This document shows positions 39,871 to 51,369 of a stretch of 64,000 nt of DNA, piece after piece. This DNA comes from Prorocentrum cordatum (taxonomy: Eukaryota; Sar; Dinophyceae; Prorocentrales; Prorocentraceae), in NCBI GenBank assembly GCA_963575745.1, contig CAUYUJ010020582.1:382583-446582 (forward strand), given 5' to 3'. The notes beneath the pieces were generated by a model that worked only from the letters and a program-made list of their open reading frames with translations, had not been told where the DNA came from and made no database searches. The position numbers were made by a program, and so were the translations under genes. Every line of letters starts with the position of its first letter. Position 1 is the first letter of the stretch.

Positions 39871-40114
39871 GATTCTTCGCCACCACTCTGCCTTTCCCTG
39901 GCTCCGTCTCGACTCCCCGCGGCGCGCCAGGCCCGTCCAGCCCCCAAGGGCGAAACAATATCTCAAGGGCCAGCTCGTGGCCCGGCTGCCACTCGCCGTG
40001 CGCCGTGCCGCGGCGGCGAGGCCGCTCTTTCCTGCTTCCCTCTCCCTCTCCCCTCCTGCTGTCGGTGCTGGGCACGGTGCGCTCTCCCATCCTCACCCCA
40101 CCCTGGAACGTCGT
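39871..40114. other. Unassigned sequence
   Basis: No gene or repeat is recognised. Confidence 0.45.
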
Positions 40115-40340
40115 AATTACCCCCTCCTCCCTCCTCCCTCCTCCCTCCTCCCTCCCGCGCCTCCCTTCCTCCCTCCTCCCTCCTCCCCTCCTCCCTCCTC
40201 CCCTCCTCTCCTCCTCCCTCCTCCTCCTCCTCCTCCTCCCTCCTCCTCCTCCTCCTCCTCCTCCTCCTCCTCCTCCTCCTCCTCCTCCCCCCTCTCTCCC
40301 CTCCTCCTCCCTCCTACCTCCTCCCTCCTCCCCCCACTCT
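40115..40340 (+). repeat. (CCTCCCT)n / (TCC)n tract
   Basis: CTCCCTC heptamers passing into TCC triplets (40210-40290) and back. CTGGAACGTCGT occurs on both sides (40100 and 40340), so the tract may lie within a short direct repeat. Confidence 0.9.
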
Positions 40341-40479
40341 GGAACGTCGTCGTGCTCAGGCGTGGGTACGACCCGCGGCCGCGCTGGGTCAGCGCCCCTG
40401 GAACGCCCCCCCCCCGCGCGCAGCGGCGGCCGGGTGACGCGTCAGCGGTTGCTCAAGAGGGAGGGAGAGAGAGAGGTTA
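40341..40479. other. Unassigned spacer
   Basis: GC-rich with a GA run at 40460-40476. Confidence 0.5.
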
Positions 40480-40638
40480 GGGGGATAAAAACGGTATGGA
40501 ATAACTTTTCCGCCGTCGGGGACGCCTGCCCCCTGGGCGGCTGGAAAATTTCTACCCCTACATGGCTCCGTAGCCGCCCAGGGGGCAGGCGTCCCCGACG
40601 GCGGAACAGTTTTTATGTGATGCCGTTATTCGCCCCCT
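40480..40638. mobile_element. IR-7 foldback element with 35-bp perfect arms
   Basis: Positions 40508-40542 and 40572-40606 are exact reverse complements over 35 bp (left arm begins TTCCGCCGTCGGGGACGCCT). The outer 28-30 bp on each side (GGGGGATAAAAACGG and complement) also pair imperfectly. The spacer is 29 bp. No target duplication is visible and there is no coding capacity. Confidence 0.92.
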
Positions 40639-40701
40639 GAAGAGGGGGAGGAGGGCGAAGGCGCGAATGCTGCTGCAACATGTTCTGGATCACGCCTCTA
40701 G

Positions 40702-40872
40702 AGGCATTCTGAATGGGGTCCGAGCAGATGGGGTCGACGCATCGCGCCGCGTCGCCACTGCATCGCCGGTGCATCGGCGATGCATCGGCGATGCAGCGGC
40801 GACGTCGGCGATGCATCGGCGCTACGGTGCTATCCTCCGACCCCATCTACTCCGACCTCGGCTGGGAGGCCT
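40702..40872. mobile_element. IR-2 foldback element, copy 2
   Basis: Shares GAATGGGGTCCGAGCAGATG at its left, the GCATCGGCGATG palindromic core, and CCTCCGACCCCATCTACTCC at its right with 9057 and 41464. This is the shortest copy (171 bp) and its right terminus is diverged. Confidence 0.85.
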
Positions 40873-41325
40873 GGATCGCCTCCCCCTGCCTGCCGCGCGC
40901 GCCTGCCCGCCGCGAGGCACCCGGGCCCGCCTCCCCCTCCCCAAATATACACCACCACCACCTCCCTCCCCCCCCCTCTCCCAGGAAGAGGGGAGAGGGA
41001 GAGGAGGGTAGAGAAGGAGGAGGGAGGGAGAGGAGGGTAGAGAGGGGAGGAGGGAGGGAGAGGAGGGTAGAGAGGGGAGGAGGGAGGGAGAGGAGGGCAG
41101 AGAGGGGAGGAGGGAGGGAGAGGAGAGCAGAGAAGGAGGAGGGGGAGTCGACGTGGTGGTGGCGAACATTCCTGGGGGCACCCACCCTCGGCCCCCGCGC
41201 AGAGGGGGCGAGGCGAGGCGGCGCGCCTGTAGTGCATGGCCACCAGGGGGCACTCGGCCGCCTGTGCGCGCCCGGCCGGGGGCCCCCGGCCCCTCTGCCG
41301 CCGGCTGCGAGCTCCGCTGCGGATA
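40873..41325. repeat. 30-bp minisatellite and unassigned flanks
   Basis: About four units of 30 bp (GAGAGGGGAGGAGGGAGGGA then GAGGAGGGTA) at 41008-41140. Because 30 is a multiple of three, every frame stays open through it. The remainder is unassigned. Confidence 0.85.
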
Positions 41326-41460
41326 GACGAGCGCGTTCCACCACTCGCCAAGGAGCTACTCGCAAATGGCCTGGATCCGCCGCGGGGGATCTGCGATACA
41401 TTGCATCGAGGGCAACATGGTTTTTCGGGCGCTTGCGAGTAAGCACTTTGCGAGTGCGGA
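41326..41460. mobile_element. IR-4 inverted-repeat element, copy 2, right end cut
   Basis: GACGAGCGCGTTCCACCACT then CGCCAAGGAGCTACTCGCAA at the left; right arm TTGCGAGTAAGCACTTTGCG then AGTGCGGA. The last 15 or so bases of the right terminus are missing, and IR-2 copy 3 begins 3 bp later. Confidence 0.85.
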
Positions 41461-41463
41461 GGG

Positions 41464-41690
41464 GGCCTCCTAGATGGGGTCCGAGTAGATGGGGTCGGAG
41501 GATCTCGCTGAATCGCCGATACATCGACGACGCATCGCCGATGCATCGGCCATGCGCTGGGGACGTCAGCGATGCATCAGCGACGTCGGTGTGGAGAACA
41601 TCGGGCCCCACATCGAGCCGCATCGCCGATGCATCGGCGATGCGGCGCGATCCTCCGACCCCATCTACTCCGACCCCATCTAGGAGGCCT
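41464..41690. mobile_element. IR-2 foldback element, copy 3
   Basis: Best-preserved copy. GGCCTCCTAGATGGGGTCCG then AGTAGATGGGGTCGGAGGAT pairs with the right terminus over about 41 bp with one mismatch. The core is built of ATCGCCGATGCATCGGCGAT. Confidence 0.92.
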
Positions 41691-42269
41691 AGAGCTGTGG
41701 AGTGGGCCTGGGGACGCACAGACACCTGTGGGGTCCAAAACCCAGACAGCAGGGGCGCCCGAAGGGCGGGGAAAGGCCTGGCGACGATCTCTGGAAGGAC
41801 CTGAAGAGAGAGCTTCCGACCCTCTGGAGAGCTTCCGGGCACGCGTACTGGGAAAACGCCTAGAAAAGGCCTGCCAAGACACGCTGCAACTTCGCAGGAG
41901 GCGCACCGAGGCTTCCTGCCGGAAGCCAGAACCACCTCCGGGGCTACCCTGCGGCTCCGGCTTCTTAATCTGAAACCCTCTTATCTCTCAACGAGCTATC
42001 CGGGAAAACAAGCAGAAGTCCCAGGAGTCCCAAGATTTGTCCATAGGCTTCGGGTGTTCGTCGTCCCCTCTACTTCCCATGCTCTCCCGTATTCTCAGAG
42101 CAGGTGACGTTTCTCTGTGTCTGTGTGTATTGTTACCTCGGGGAGCTGGGGGGCAACTCTTGGGAAGTCTTCGCGGCAACGACTCAGGGTTACTAAGCTC
42201 GCTTAGGAAGTGGCCATTGCGCGAATGAGCGATGGATTGGGCTGGATTGAGCGGGACTGCGCGAAATCA
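41691..42269. other. Unassigned sequence
   Basis: No gene or repeat is recognised. Confidence 0.45.
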
Positions 42270-42390
42270 GCCGGGATTATGTCAGATCGGGCATGTTTTC
42301 GACCCCAAATATTCCACTGCGCAAAATATGCCGGGATTCTGCCAGATCGGGCAGGTCTTCGACCCCAGATATGCCAGCGCCAATGCAGCA
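42270..42390 (+). repeat. 60-bp tandem duplication
   Basis: Two units start GCCGGGATTATGTCAGATCG and GCCGGGATTCTGCCAGATCG and continue with GGGCA.GT.TTCGACCCCA. A diverged third start (ACTGCGCGAAATCAGCC) precedes them. Confidence 0.8.
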
Positions 42391-43069
42391 TGAAACCTCC
42401 CAGGATCTCAGCTCAGCGTCAAAGACATCATCAACACCGATAGTAAGGGTGCCAACCAAGAGAGAGCGAGAGAAAGAGTGAGAGCGAGCGACGAGAGAGA
42501 GAGAGAGAGAGAGATAGCGCGCGCGAGTCTTGCACAAGCGCCGTGCGTCGCCCCCCCCCCGCCCTCCCCCCCTCGCCGCAACCGGGCCCCCCCCCTCCGG
42601 AACGGGAGCTTTTCTCCTCTTCTGGCGAGAAAGCCCCCGCCCCTCGAAAATGCGGAGGCGGGGGGTCGAACCTCGCCCCCATTGCGTGCCCGCTAACGGC
42701 GACGGGCACGACGACGGCGACAGTGCTGACGGCGACGACGCTGGCGGCGGTGGTGATGACTGAATGTCTGTGCTGTCCGATGATTCATGTCCTCGCCACG
42801 TGGAGATGTCGTGGCTAGCACTGGGGCTAGCCTCAAACTCACAAGATGATTCAGACATGGTCTGAGTGTCTGTACCACATTTGCGCAGGGGAAATTCCCG
42901 GGCAGTCTGCGGCGCTATTAGGAGCGCACGACCAGCAGCCTTGCGACGCTGACGGCGACGGCGATGACGACGATGACGAAAACGCCGACCACGACCGACA
43001 ACCACGACGACGACGACGACAACGACGACTGGATGGGCAGGACTTCGAAATTCGGCGGGCGAGACATCA
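42391..43069. other. GA, CGACGG and GACGAC tracts with unassigned sequence
   Basis: GA-rich tract at 42458-42518, ACGGCGACG words at 42695-42745, and GACGACGA words at 42940-43030. No gene. Confidence 0.6.
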
Positions 43070-43365
43070 AACAGGTCGGGCGAGCTTTCAAGGCTTCGAG
43101 CAGGTGGAGCCCTGACGGGCGGGAGGAGCGGGACGTCAAACGTTGCGGGCGTGCTTACAAGCATTCGAGCAGGCAGGACCCTGACGTGCAGATCGGGCGG
43201 GCGGGACCCGAACGGGCGGGTCGGGCGATTTCGGGCGGGCCGGTCTTCAAGCAATCGGGCGGCCATGATCCTGACGGGCGGGTCGGGCGGACGGGACCCT
43301 GGCAGGCGGATGAGGCGGGCGGGACTCTGACGGGCGGGTCCAGCGAGCGGGACCGAGCGGGGCAT
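43070..43365 (+). repeat. Degenerate GACGGGCGGG array
   Basis: Units around ACCCTGACGGGCGGGTCGGG alternate with CAAGC.TTCGAGCAGG-like segments. The same words on the opposite strand interrupt the array at 3895-3948. Confidence 0.75.
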
Positions 43366-44036
43366 TCAACTTACACCTGGCTCCTTGAAAGCACAAGGTC
43401 CTATGTCGTAGTGGGCAGTCAGTGTCAGCGTCGTCGTCGTGACCGTCGTCGTCGTAGCAGTCCGCGTCAGCGTTGTCGTCGTCGCCGTCGTCGTCGTCGT
43501 CGTTTGCTGGCGCGGCAAAGGGGGGTCGACCCCCCCTATTTGAGATGTGGCGAGCTCGACACCCTCTCCCCCCTCCGATCTGTTCGGAGAACCCTCCAAG
43601 CGCCTTGAATATGTTTTTTCCTAGGTCAGCGGCGTCGGGCCAGGAAACCTTTCGACGAAAGGCCCGAAAGCCCTGGAAGGCCAGGGATAATGGGTGGCCT
43701 GCTGGACGAACTATTACATCCTGGCTACGGATCTCGACTGTACAATGCCGCTAACCTGCGGCCGTAACCTCCACTCTTCGGTCTCGATCCCCGACCCCAC
43801 CACCCCGACAAGCCCAGGCTTCCCTCCATGGATCCAACGACTTCGCACTCCCTGCCTTTGACACTTCATCCGATCCCACTATGTAGTGCCGTGGCGGCTT
43901 GTGCGTCGGCTTCAGACTCTGCGTGGACCGCTCAACCTCGAACGCCCGCGCCGGCGTCGCCGCCGCGCTGTCGCGGCGTGACCCCGCTGTGCAACAGTGC
44001 GGACCTGGCTGCCCCGTCCCCTGCATCAGAGTGATC
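43366..44036. other. (CGT)n tract and unassigned sequence
   Basis: CGT triplets at 43425-43505. No gene is recognised in the rest. Confidence 0.55.
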
Positions 44037-44200
44037 GGGTGTTGCTAGAAGTGCCCCTGGCCCAAGGCGCCCCCAGCTTTTCGCTCCATTTTGGAACCCC
44101 TGGGGTCCTCGGGGCCTCGTGAGGGGTGCCCTGGGGGCCGTCTGGGCCACCCCGAGAATCCTCGGGGTGCCTTGGGCCACGGGCACTTCTAGCAGCACCC
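44037..44200. mobile_element. IR-9 inverted-repeat element
   Basis: 164 bp. GGGTGTTGCTAGAAGTGCCC then CTGGCCCAAGGCGCCCC pairs with the right terminus (complement GGGTGCTGCTAGAAGTGCCC then GTGGCCCAAGGCACCCC), 34 of 37 bases. No target duplication is seen. Confidence 0.85.
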
Positions 44201-45095
44201 GAAGCCCGAAGCTGCTGCTCCGCTGCGCCGCGGCCACCTGCCGGTGCGATCTCCCCGCGGGGGAGCAGGCTGCAGGGGGACGCCTCGTCGCCCTTGCCGC
44301 CGCCCTTGCAGCCGCCCTTGCCGCGCCTCACGTCCGACTTCCACGAGTCCCTGTTGTCGCCGATACTCATGTGCATTTTCCACTCGTCCTGCGCCGCCGC
44401 GGTGTGCAACGAAGCCAAGCTCGGGACAGCAGCGGCCCGGGACAGGTCGGGGATCTCTCTGAAAGCCGGCGGCCCTGGAGGCCACGCCGCGCGCCGCACC
44501 CGCCTGCAGCGCGTGCCGGAGCGCCCTGGGTGCGATCTGGAACGCTCAAGGGCGACTTGTGCCCAGCCTAGGCCGGCCTGGCGATGCCCCCCATATTGGC
44601 GGCGCGCACCAGGCGGCGGCGCGAGGGGGGTGGCCTGCTCAGACGGCAGGGATGCTTCGTGTAGAAGGCGGGGGGCCTCCTCTGAAACCCTCACGGCTAC
44701 AGAGAATCGGGCGTCGCTTGAGGGGGGGGCGATATACGAAGGGGGGGGGAAATTGCACTTCTCGGGCCCTAAAGGCTTTTCAGTATTTGTCTTTTTTTGG
44801 GCACCCTGAAGCCTGAAGGGCTCCTTCAGGGGCTCTAAAAGGCCCCTTGAGGGGCCCTCAAAATAGCTCCTTCTCTGCAGCCCTCGCGTCGGAGAAACCC
44901 TTTCCAAAAACCTTTGGGCCCTTCCCAGAAGGTTGGCGGCGCGCACAAGGGGGATATGGGGGAGGGGGGAAGGCTTCGTAGAAGGAGGCAACTTGTTAAC
45001 AAGGCGCCGGCTATACATCTACGGACAAGGCCCGCGCCCTCTGAGCAGCAAGGGTATTGCAAAGAAGCCCTTCCCCCTCCCCCTGCCCCCTTTCC
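44201..45095. other. Unassigned GC-rich sequence with small hairpins
   Basis: AGGGCTCCTTCAGGGGCTCT and AGGCCCCTTGAGGGGCCC (44815-44865) are locally palindromic. GGCGGCGCGCAC occurs at about 44600 and 44937. No gene. Confidence 0.45.
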
Positions 45096-45196
45096 AACTC
45101 CGCCTCCTCCGCCTCCGCCTCCGCCTCCTCCTCCTCCTCTTCCTCCTTCTTCTCCTCTTCCTCCTCCTCCTCCTCTTCCTCCTCCTCCTCCTCTGT
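45096..45196 (+). repeat. (TCC)n tract
   Basis: CTCCGC hexamers then TCC/TTCCTC triplets, lying on the 3' side of the minus-strand gag-like region. Confidence 0.92.
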
Positions 45197-46442
45197 CGCG
45201 GGAGCTCGTTTCCCGTCCTCGTCGCTCCCGTGGTGAGCAACGCAATCGCTCCGCGCCTTCGGGCGCGCGCCCGCGTTGGCCGCGCCTGGCGCCTCGCGGT
45301 CGGCCTTGAGCCAACACGGCGACCAGCACGTCGCCGTTGTCGTCGCCGTAGCCGTCCCTCCGGGCGTGCTCGACTCTGGTGGTGAACGTGTCGCGCTCGC
45401 TGATCTCCAGCACGGACTTGGTCCCCAACCAGTAGATCGCATCGAACACCACAACACTCGTCATGCACATGGTCCCGAGCCGCCGCCCGGCAACGTGTGC
45501 GTCCTGGCTTTGCCATCCATTCGTCGCCCTGGTTAGCGGCTACCATTATGGAGGCCGTGTCCGTCCAGCTGGTGCTCGACTCGAACTCGCATTCTGGAGC
45601 ACTCGTCCGGTAGACGTCCAGGGCAATGCCTCACTTGCACCTCCGCGGTCCAGATGTCGATCTAATCCGTCGTACCTGATGGCGCTGTGTTGGTGGTCTT
45701 TCTTCGGCCAGTCCTTGAGTGAGATCGTTAGGCGCCCCTTCTCGGTCTTGTTGAGCGGCGCCCCGTACTTGTTGATCGCCTTGAAGTCCGCCTTCCGCTC
45801 CTTCGCGTACAGCGCTGTGTCTAGCTCTTCCAACTGGCGGGTGCTTAGCAGTACTGGCGTCTTCGATTCCGGCAGCCTCTAGCATCGTAGGTTTACGTCG
45901 GCCCCTGCAAGTCCAGCTGTCACTTCCTCTGTAGGCCCTCCGTAGGCCTGTAGTCAGCGCCTGTCCTGCGTTCCGTCCACAGCCATGTCGGTCGCCATCC
46001 ATGAGGTAGGCGCTCGCAGGCGCCCCTCGCGATGTCTCGTAGTTCCGCGGGGCTGCCCCAGGATGCTTGGCATAGGTCGTACGCCAAGTTCCAGTCCCTA
46101 TGGTGCCATCTCCATCGTAATGCGCATGAGCTGGTAGATCCGGCGTAGTGCCCAGTCCGCACACCAATTCATGTAATCCGTGTAGGCTGCTTCCATGTTC
46201 TCACAGCTGACCCATAATGCTGCAATATGTGCTGCTCGATCTTTGATCTCTTGTAGGTCTGCCAGTGTGGCATCTTCTTCATGGTAGTCGGTGCTCGATG
46301 TGCTGGGCCATGTCTGTCCTGATCCAGATCCTGGCGCGTGGACTTCTCTATCTCTATCCTCAGGTTCTCGTTCTTGATATTCCTCAGGTACGCGGCGGAT
46401 CCGATTCGCCCCTCCAGGCAGTTCTCGTGCACCTTGATCGTC
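45197..46442 (-). other. Minus-strand remnant downstream of gag, unassigned
   Basis: Several minus-strand frames of 80-180 codons (for example MHENCLEGRIGSAAYLRNIK at 46432, EELDTALYAKERKADFKAIN near 45830, TSVVVFDAIYWLGTKSVLEI near 45460) have more balanced composition than the repeat-derived frames around them. They probably belong to the same decayed retroelement. I see no protease, integrase or RT motif, so the identity is open. Confidence 0.4.
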
Positions 46443-47990
46443 TCAGCGTGCTGATACCGTCCAGGCGTTCACGATCTGCCCGTCGGTGTCGACCCTCACC
46501 TTCGTCAGACTCGTGATCTCTTCCATCGTGGTTTCCATGTTCGCCAGCTGGTCACTCGCGATCTGGATGGCAGTCATGTCAATCGAGCTGTCCGCCATCC
46601 GTAGCTTCACCGACGTTACCATCGCAAACCCAGCCCGTCGTAGAAAACCTCCAGGTCGCCCGTGAAAGCCTCGGCCACCACCTCGTCCTCCACGCTGTAG
46701 GCTGCTCGATGATCCGCCACCTGATGGCCTTGTCTGTTCGCACTCTGGGTCGCCTTTCCAGTGGCCCTTCTTGTGCCATGCGATGCACTTCGTGCGAGCC
46801 TTTATCTTCGCGGGCTTTTCTTCAGCTTCCTTGTCGCCCATCTTGATGAATCCCAACTTGTTGATTCTGGCCTTCCAACGTCGACTGGACCCGCTCTGTG
46901 CAAGCCTCTCCCGGGCTTGCTTGCAGTTGGGCTTGCGACCTTTTCGTCCCGCCTTCCACCCGAGACGCTGTGCCTCATCCGCTAGAGTGTCGCACTCCTC
47001 CTAGCTGACATCCTCGGGGTCGACGTCGTCAACCACTCCTTCGAACTCGTCGAGGTCTCTGCCAGTGCATCGTAATCTTCATCGCTCAGAAGCCCGTCCT
47101 CGTCGCGCACGCCACGCTCGTATCCAAGTAGGGCTTCCTCCTCATCATCGTCGTAACCTACCGGGTATGCTCCATGACGTCCGTGACCACGTTCGTTTCT
47201 ACACGTCGTGTCCAGCTGGATGAGCGTCGCCGCCGTCACGTCGTCCCAGATGTACTCGTTGTAGCACCGCCCGAGAATATCCTCATGCTCGGTCATGCTG
47301 ATACTGGACAATTTTAATAGGAAGTACGTCCGCAGGTCTTCGCTCACCGCTGCGTTTGCTGAGAGAGACTTGAGCCGCTCGTACTCCGTCTCCGGCCTTG
47401 ATCTGTAACCCCGCGCTGACTCCGGTCTGCTGCGAAAGGCCTTTGAAGACATACTCCTCGAATGCTTGCTGCTTTTGTAGTGGTGCGATCCGTTCGCAGG
47501 CTTGTCGGACCGTGGCCACTACCAACTTGATCTGCAGCAAGAGGGTCCTTACTTGCTTTGTCCAGCACTGCTTGCGTCGCAATATCGGGCCTCTTCCTTT
47601 TGAGTTCCACGCTCGCCCATTTAGAGAGCTCTTGAGCTTGACCGCCTAGAGCTTCTGCAGCTTCTCCTCACTCGCACAGTAGCTCAATGTTGCGCGCTCC
47701 TCGAACTCCTCGCCGTCGGTTGGGTCGCCGTTGTAGTGCACGACGCCCTCATTGTCCACAAAGAGGGATCCTTCGTTGGGGTGCTGCTGCCTGTTCGCCA
47801 TATTGTCTGTGGTGATGGTGACGCCGTCTATGATGATGGTGTCGCCGTCTAGCTCGTTGCCGTCCAGCTCGTAGTACATATCGTTGTCGCTGCTGCTGTC
47901 CGGGTCGCGGCAACGATTCTCGGCCAGGCTGCAAGTGATGATGTTCAGCGTGCTGATCGCTGAAGGAAGTGCGCTGTGGTAAAGCACGAC
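46443..47990 (-). pseudogene. Decayed Ty1/copia-type gag
   Basis: Three minus-strand frames read in order as a gag polyprotein. The N-terminal part has DPTDGEEFEERATLSYCASE and LKSSLNGRAWN (about 47720-47600). A middle part has QAFEEYVFKGLSQQTG and TEYERLKSL, SEDLRTYFLLKLSS and HEDILGRCYNEYIWDD (about 47480-47230). A final part has a knuckle-like KCIAWHKKGHWKGDPECE (46787-46740) followed by a Gly/Arg-rich stretch. This matches the layout of gag in copia-like elements, which packages element RNA. The second knuckle Cys is Trp (TGG), and at least two frame changes and a stop interrupt the reading, so it is non-functional. The identification rests on motif style and order, not on a database match. 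Confidence 0.6.
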
Positions 47991-48500
47991 GAGAGTCTTG
48001 AGTCTTGAGCGTCAGCATATATGTCTGCACGGCCGGCCACTCACAATCTGAATCTCGCAACCGTAGAACTGATACAGCTCCAGGCAACCGGTGTAAATAC
48101 TGATCTCACCATCTCTCCCACTTAGCACTTGATGCCAGCACAATATAAAATAAAAAATAGCAATATGTCTCCGTACTCAAAACACTCGTGAGTAGGTGCG
48201 TCCACCCTCCCGCCCAGCTTGTGAGCCACAACGGCCATGGGCGGAAGGGACAGAAAATTCACTATCACCCTAAATCTCACATCCTCGCCTATCTGATTTT
48301 TCACATTTGGAACACAAATTGGTGGCTCCTCCTCTTACCCCTCCTCAGACCTCAATAGTTACATAATATGAATACTACTCCCCTCTTTCCCACGAAGACG
48401 CCAGTGAGGTGTCCTGGCCTACTCCGCGTATTGTTTCTTGCACACAGCATGCCGCCGAGTTGATAATTCATATGTGTGTTGCCCATCCGAACGTTTTCAG
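47991..48500. other. Unassigned sequence upstream of the gag remnant
   Basis: Less GC-rich than average. No long terminal repeat could be recognised by eye. Confidence 0.4.
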
Positions 48501-48790
48501 TCCTTGCAGAATGGTGTTCCTGCTAAAGCATTGGCTCCATTTTCCCGTTCCCACTCCTTCCAAGTCACGTGCCCGCTGCAGCGCTGACCTCATTTCATTG
48601 TTTCATTGTTTCCGTTCCTCCAATGCGTGCCCCTGCTGCAGCGTTGGATTCGGTGCCGCGCTTCCAGCCCTTCCAAATCGGGCTCCCACTGCAACGTTGG
48701 TATCATTTCCGCGGTTTCGGACCTTCGAAATCCTGCTCCCGCTGCAACGCTTATCTCATGTTGCGCTTCCCGCTTCCCAAACCGTCCAGT
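48501..48790 (+). repeat. Degenerate tandem array, unit about 60 bp
   Basis: Four or five units share CCTTCCAAATC, GCTCCCGCTGCAACG and ATCTCATTT.CGCGCTTCC-type words. Confidence 0.75.
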
Positions 48791-51369
48791 TGCATTGCTC
48801 GTACTGTCATTTATGATTTCCCTCTGACCTTGTCGTCGAAACGAATCGCGTTCTCGACGCGACGTCGGCTGTGGCCGTGCTCTTCTGTGCCATGCTATGC
48901 CGTGCTGCACCATGCATCGCGTACTCTCTCGGGATCATTGCCCTATTCGACATCCGACTGTGCGAATAGAGAGAGGAGCTCTAGGCAATGGTAAGGAATG
49001 GCATGGAGGGGTCGGACGTCAGATATGACGCTTGCGCACCTAGCTTGTCCCTCCCCTCTCGTCTCCCTCCTCATCACCCTCCTTCTACTCCTCCGTTTCC
49101 TCCTTGCTCCTCCTCCTACTCCTCCCCTCTTTCCTCCGGGAAGTCTGTAGAGGCCCCGCGAAAAGGGTTTGAAACGTCCAGACACTACGATCCTTGGTTC
49201 ACGACCACCGATCCTCGAACTCCGATCCTCGACGACGACATCGCCGCTCCCCAGACATCTGGCGTCTCGTTTTGTTGTATTGGTCTTTACCAAAAAGAAA
49301 ACGTACGAGCCACGGCACCGTACGTCAAGTGCTGGGGCTTGCGGCCCATCTTCCCATCCCACCATCACAGGCGGATGCCAGGTCCCTGAAAATGGGACGG
49401 GGTGGGCACGAGTGGGCATCATGGCAGGCTCAAACTCAAAAGAGACATCATGGCCTCATCATGTTGCCGGTCTCACTGGCCTTCCTTTCATGCGCAGCAG
49501 CACGCTCTCCACATGCAGACCGGGTGTTCGTCAACGGGGGGGCGAGAAACGTGGGGAGGCGAAGCGTGCGCCTTCTCGTGCACCTGCTTGGGCCCGCGGC
49601 GGCAGTTTCTGGGGTCTCTTCAGGCCCCGTTGGGCCACTGTCCTGCAGTTCTCGATCCCTCCCCCCCCCTCGGTTGACTGCCCCCCCCCCTCCACTCCGT
49701 TTCGGCTAGACGCAAGAGTGACCCTGGGCAAGACTGACCTTTGGTGCGCGGCTTCTGGGGGGCTCGAGGGGGCCACACCTAAGCGCGCAGGCCGCTGCCA
49801 TCGCATCGCGCTCAGGGATCGGGGGGGCCCCGATGAGCCCGCACCAAAGGGCACTCCGGCGAAGAGCCACTCTTACGTGTAGTCGACCGCTGCCGCCCAC
49901 CTGACACCTGACACGGGGGCCCCAGACCGGTCAAAGGCGGGGGGCCCGAGAGGCCCAGCATGGAGAAAAGCTGGTCGCCTCGATTCCGTCGAGCCGCCTG
50001 ATGTCGGGGCCTGCTCGTCGGCTCTGCCCCTCGTCCTTCCCGCTCTCCAGCCCCAAGCGCCTCCCCCAGCCCTGCCGCACGGCCCTCATTCCCCCTTCGC
50101 CAGCCCGCCCCCACGACCATCGCTCGAGGATCGCGAGGATCGAGGCTTTAGGGCATTCTTCTTCGCATGTTCCTCGAACATTGGAGGCTTGGAAATGAGC
50201 ACCAACACCAAGACAAGGGGTTGCCTCCACCGGAGCAACATGGTCTAGATTTTGGTGTTGGTGGTAATCTTTCGGTCGCCCAGGGAGTCCGAACATTACT
50301 ACCATTATTACCAAGATCAGGATCATCGTCCCTCGGAAGAGGCCCACCGCCGATACTGTTGATGGTGTCAACCTCTTCCGAATGCGCAGAAATGTGCCGC
50401 CCGCGTATTTTGCCGTATCGCGCCGAAAATCCCGAATGCTAGAAATTCACCGCCCGCACATCGTGCCGTGCCCATTTTTTTCCACGAGGGCAAACATGTG
50501 CCGTGCGTGCCGTACCGTTTGTACGTGCCGGTGGCGCACGGCCATGGTCGTGGCCCGCGTGCCGTGCCGTGCCGTGTTCATGGCGTGCGCTGTGCCACGT
50601 AGGCTTTTTAAGCTCCGTTGGTGTTTATGGCCTTTGTGCGCGGTGTGATTTCAAGTTTCCCGCGGCCTCCGAAAACCTTCGGAGACATCTGGAGGCTTCT
50701 GGGGACCTCTGGATGCGTCAGGATGCCGTTCGGGACCTCTGGAGACTGCTGGCATCGTGGTCGTCGCTTCGAGCGCGGGCCCTCCCGCCTACCCGCACCC
50801 TGCTGCTGCCCTCCTCCCTGCCCTGGGTGTCTCCAGCTTGGAGATCACGTTGTTCCAATCGATGAGGTTGTTCTCCATCCGAAGCCACAAAGGCGTGCCG
50901 TCTTTGCCCCGATTGCACGGGTATAAACCGCAGTCCTCTCACAGGCGGGGGACCAGGAATTTAGCGCAAGAGGATGCCATGCTGGTCGAATTGTGGAACA
51001 ATCCAACAGCCACCAGCTTGGCTGTCTCTTGGGCACCTTGCGACATAAGTCAACGTGGTCGAGATAGGTGCGTAGATGTGTACTATATATATAGATGTAT
51101 ACACTATGTACATGCGTAGATGTGCGTGTGCATTTCTCTATATAGATATGTATGTATCTATGTGTTTCTTGCATCTCGCTGTTTGGCGTTCCTCGCAGCA
51201 TGTTGGTATCCTAGATTGCAGAGGGCCGAAGACGGTTGATTGGCAGGAAGGACATGATGCATGGGCCATGGGCGACGGAGAGAAATAGGCAGCGAGGGCC
51301 TATACTTACATACATAGGTAGATATACAGACATCTATGTAAAGAGGGAGATAATCGAGAGAGATAGATA
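48791..51369. other. Unassigned sequence
   Basis: CTCC-rich stretch at 49045-49135, CCGTGCCGTGCCGTG words at 50480-50590 and TATA/GTA-rich sequence at 51078-51165. No domain is recognised in the long frames on either strand. Confidence 0.45.

Noticed and set aside
40569-40578. TCCGTAGCC on the plus strand, resembling the start of a spliced leader
   Set aside because: Only nine bases match, and they lie inside the arm of the IR-7 hairpin.
45306-45327. Partial spliced-leader-like match on the minus strand (CTTGAGCCAA on the plus strand)
   Set aside because: Only about 16 of 22 bases match and there is no mRNA-like start next to it; chance is likely.
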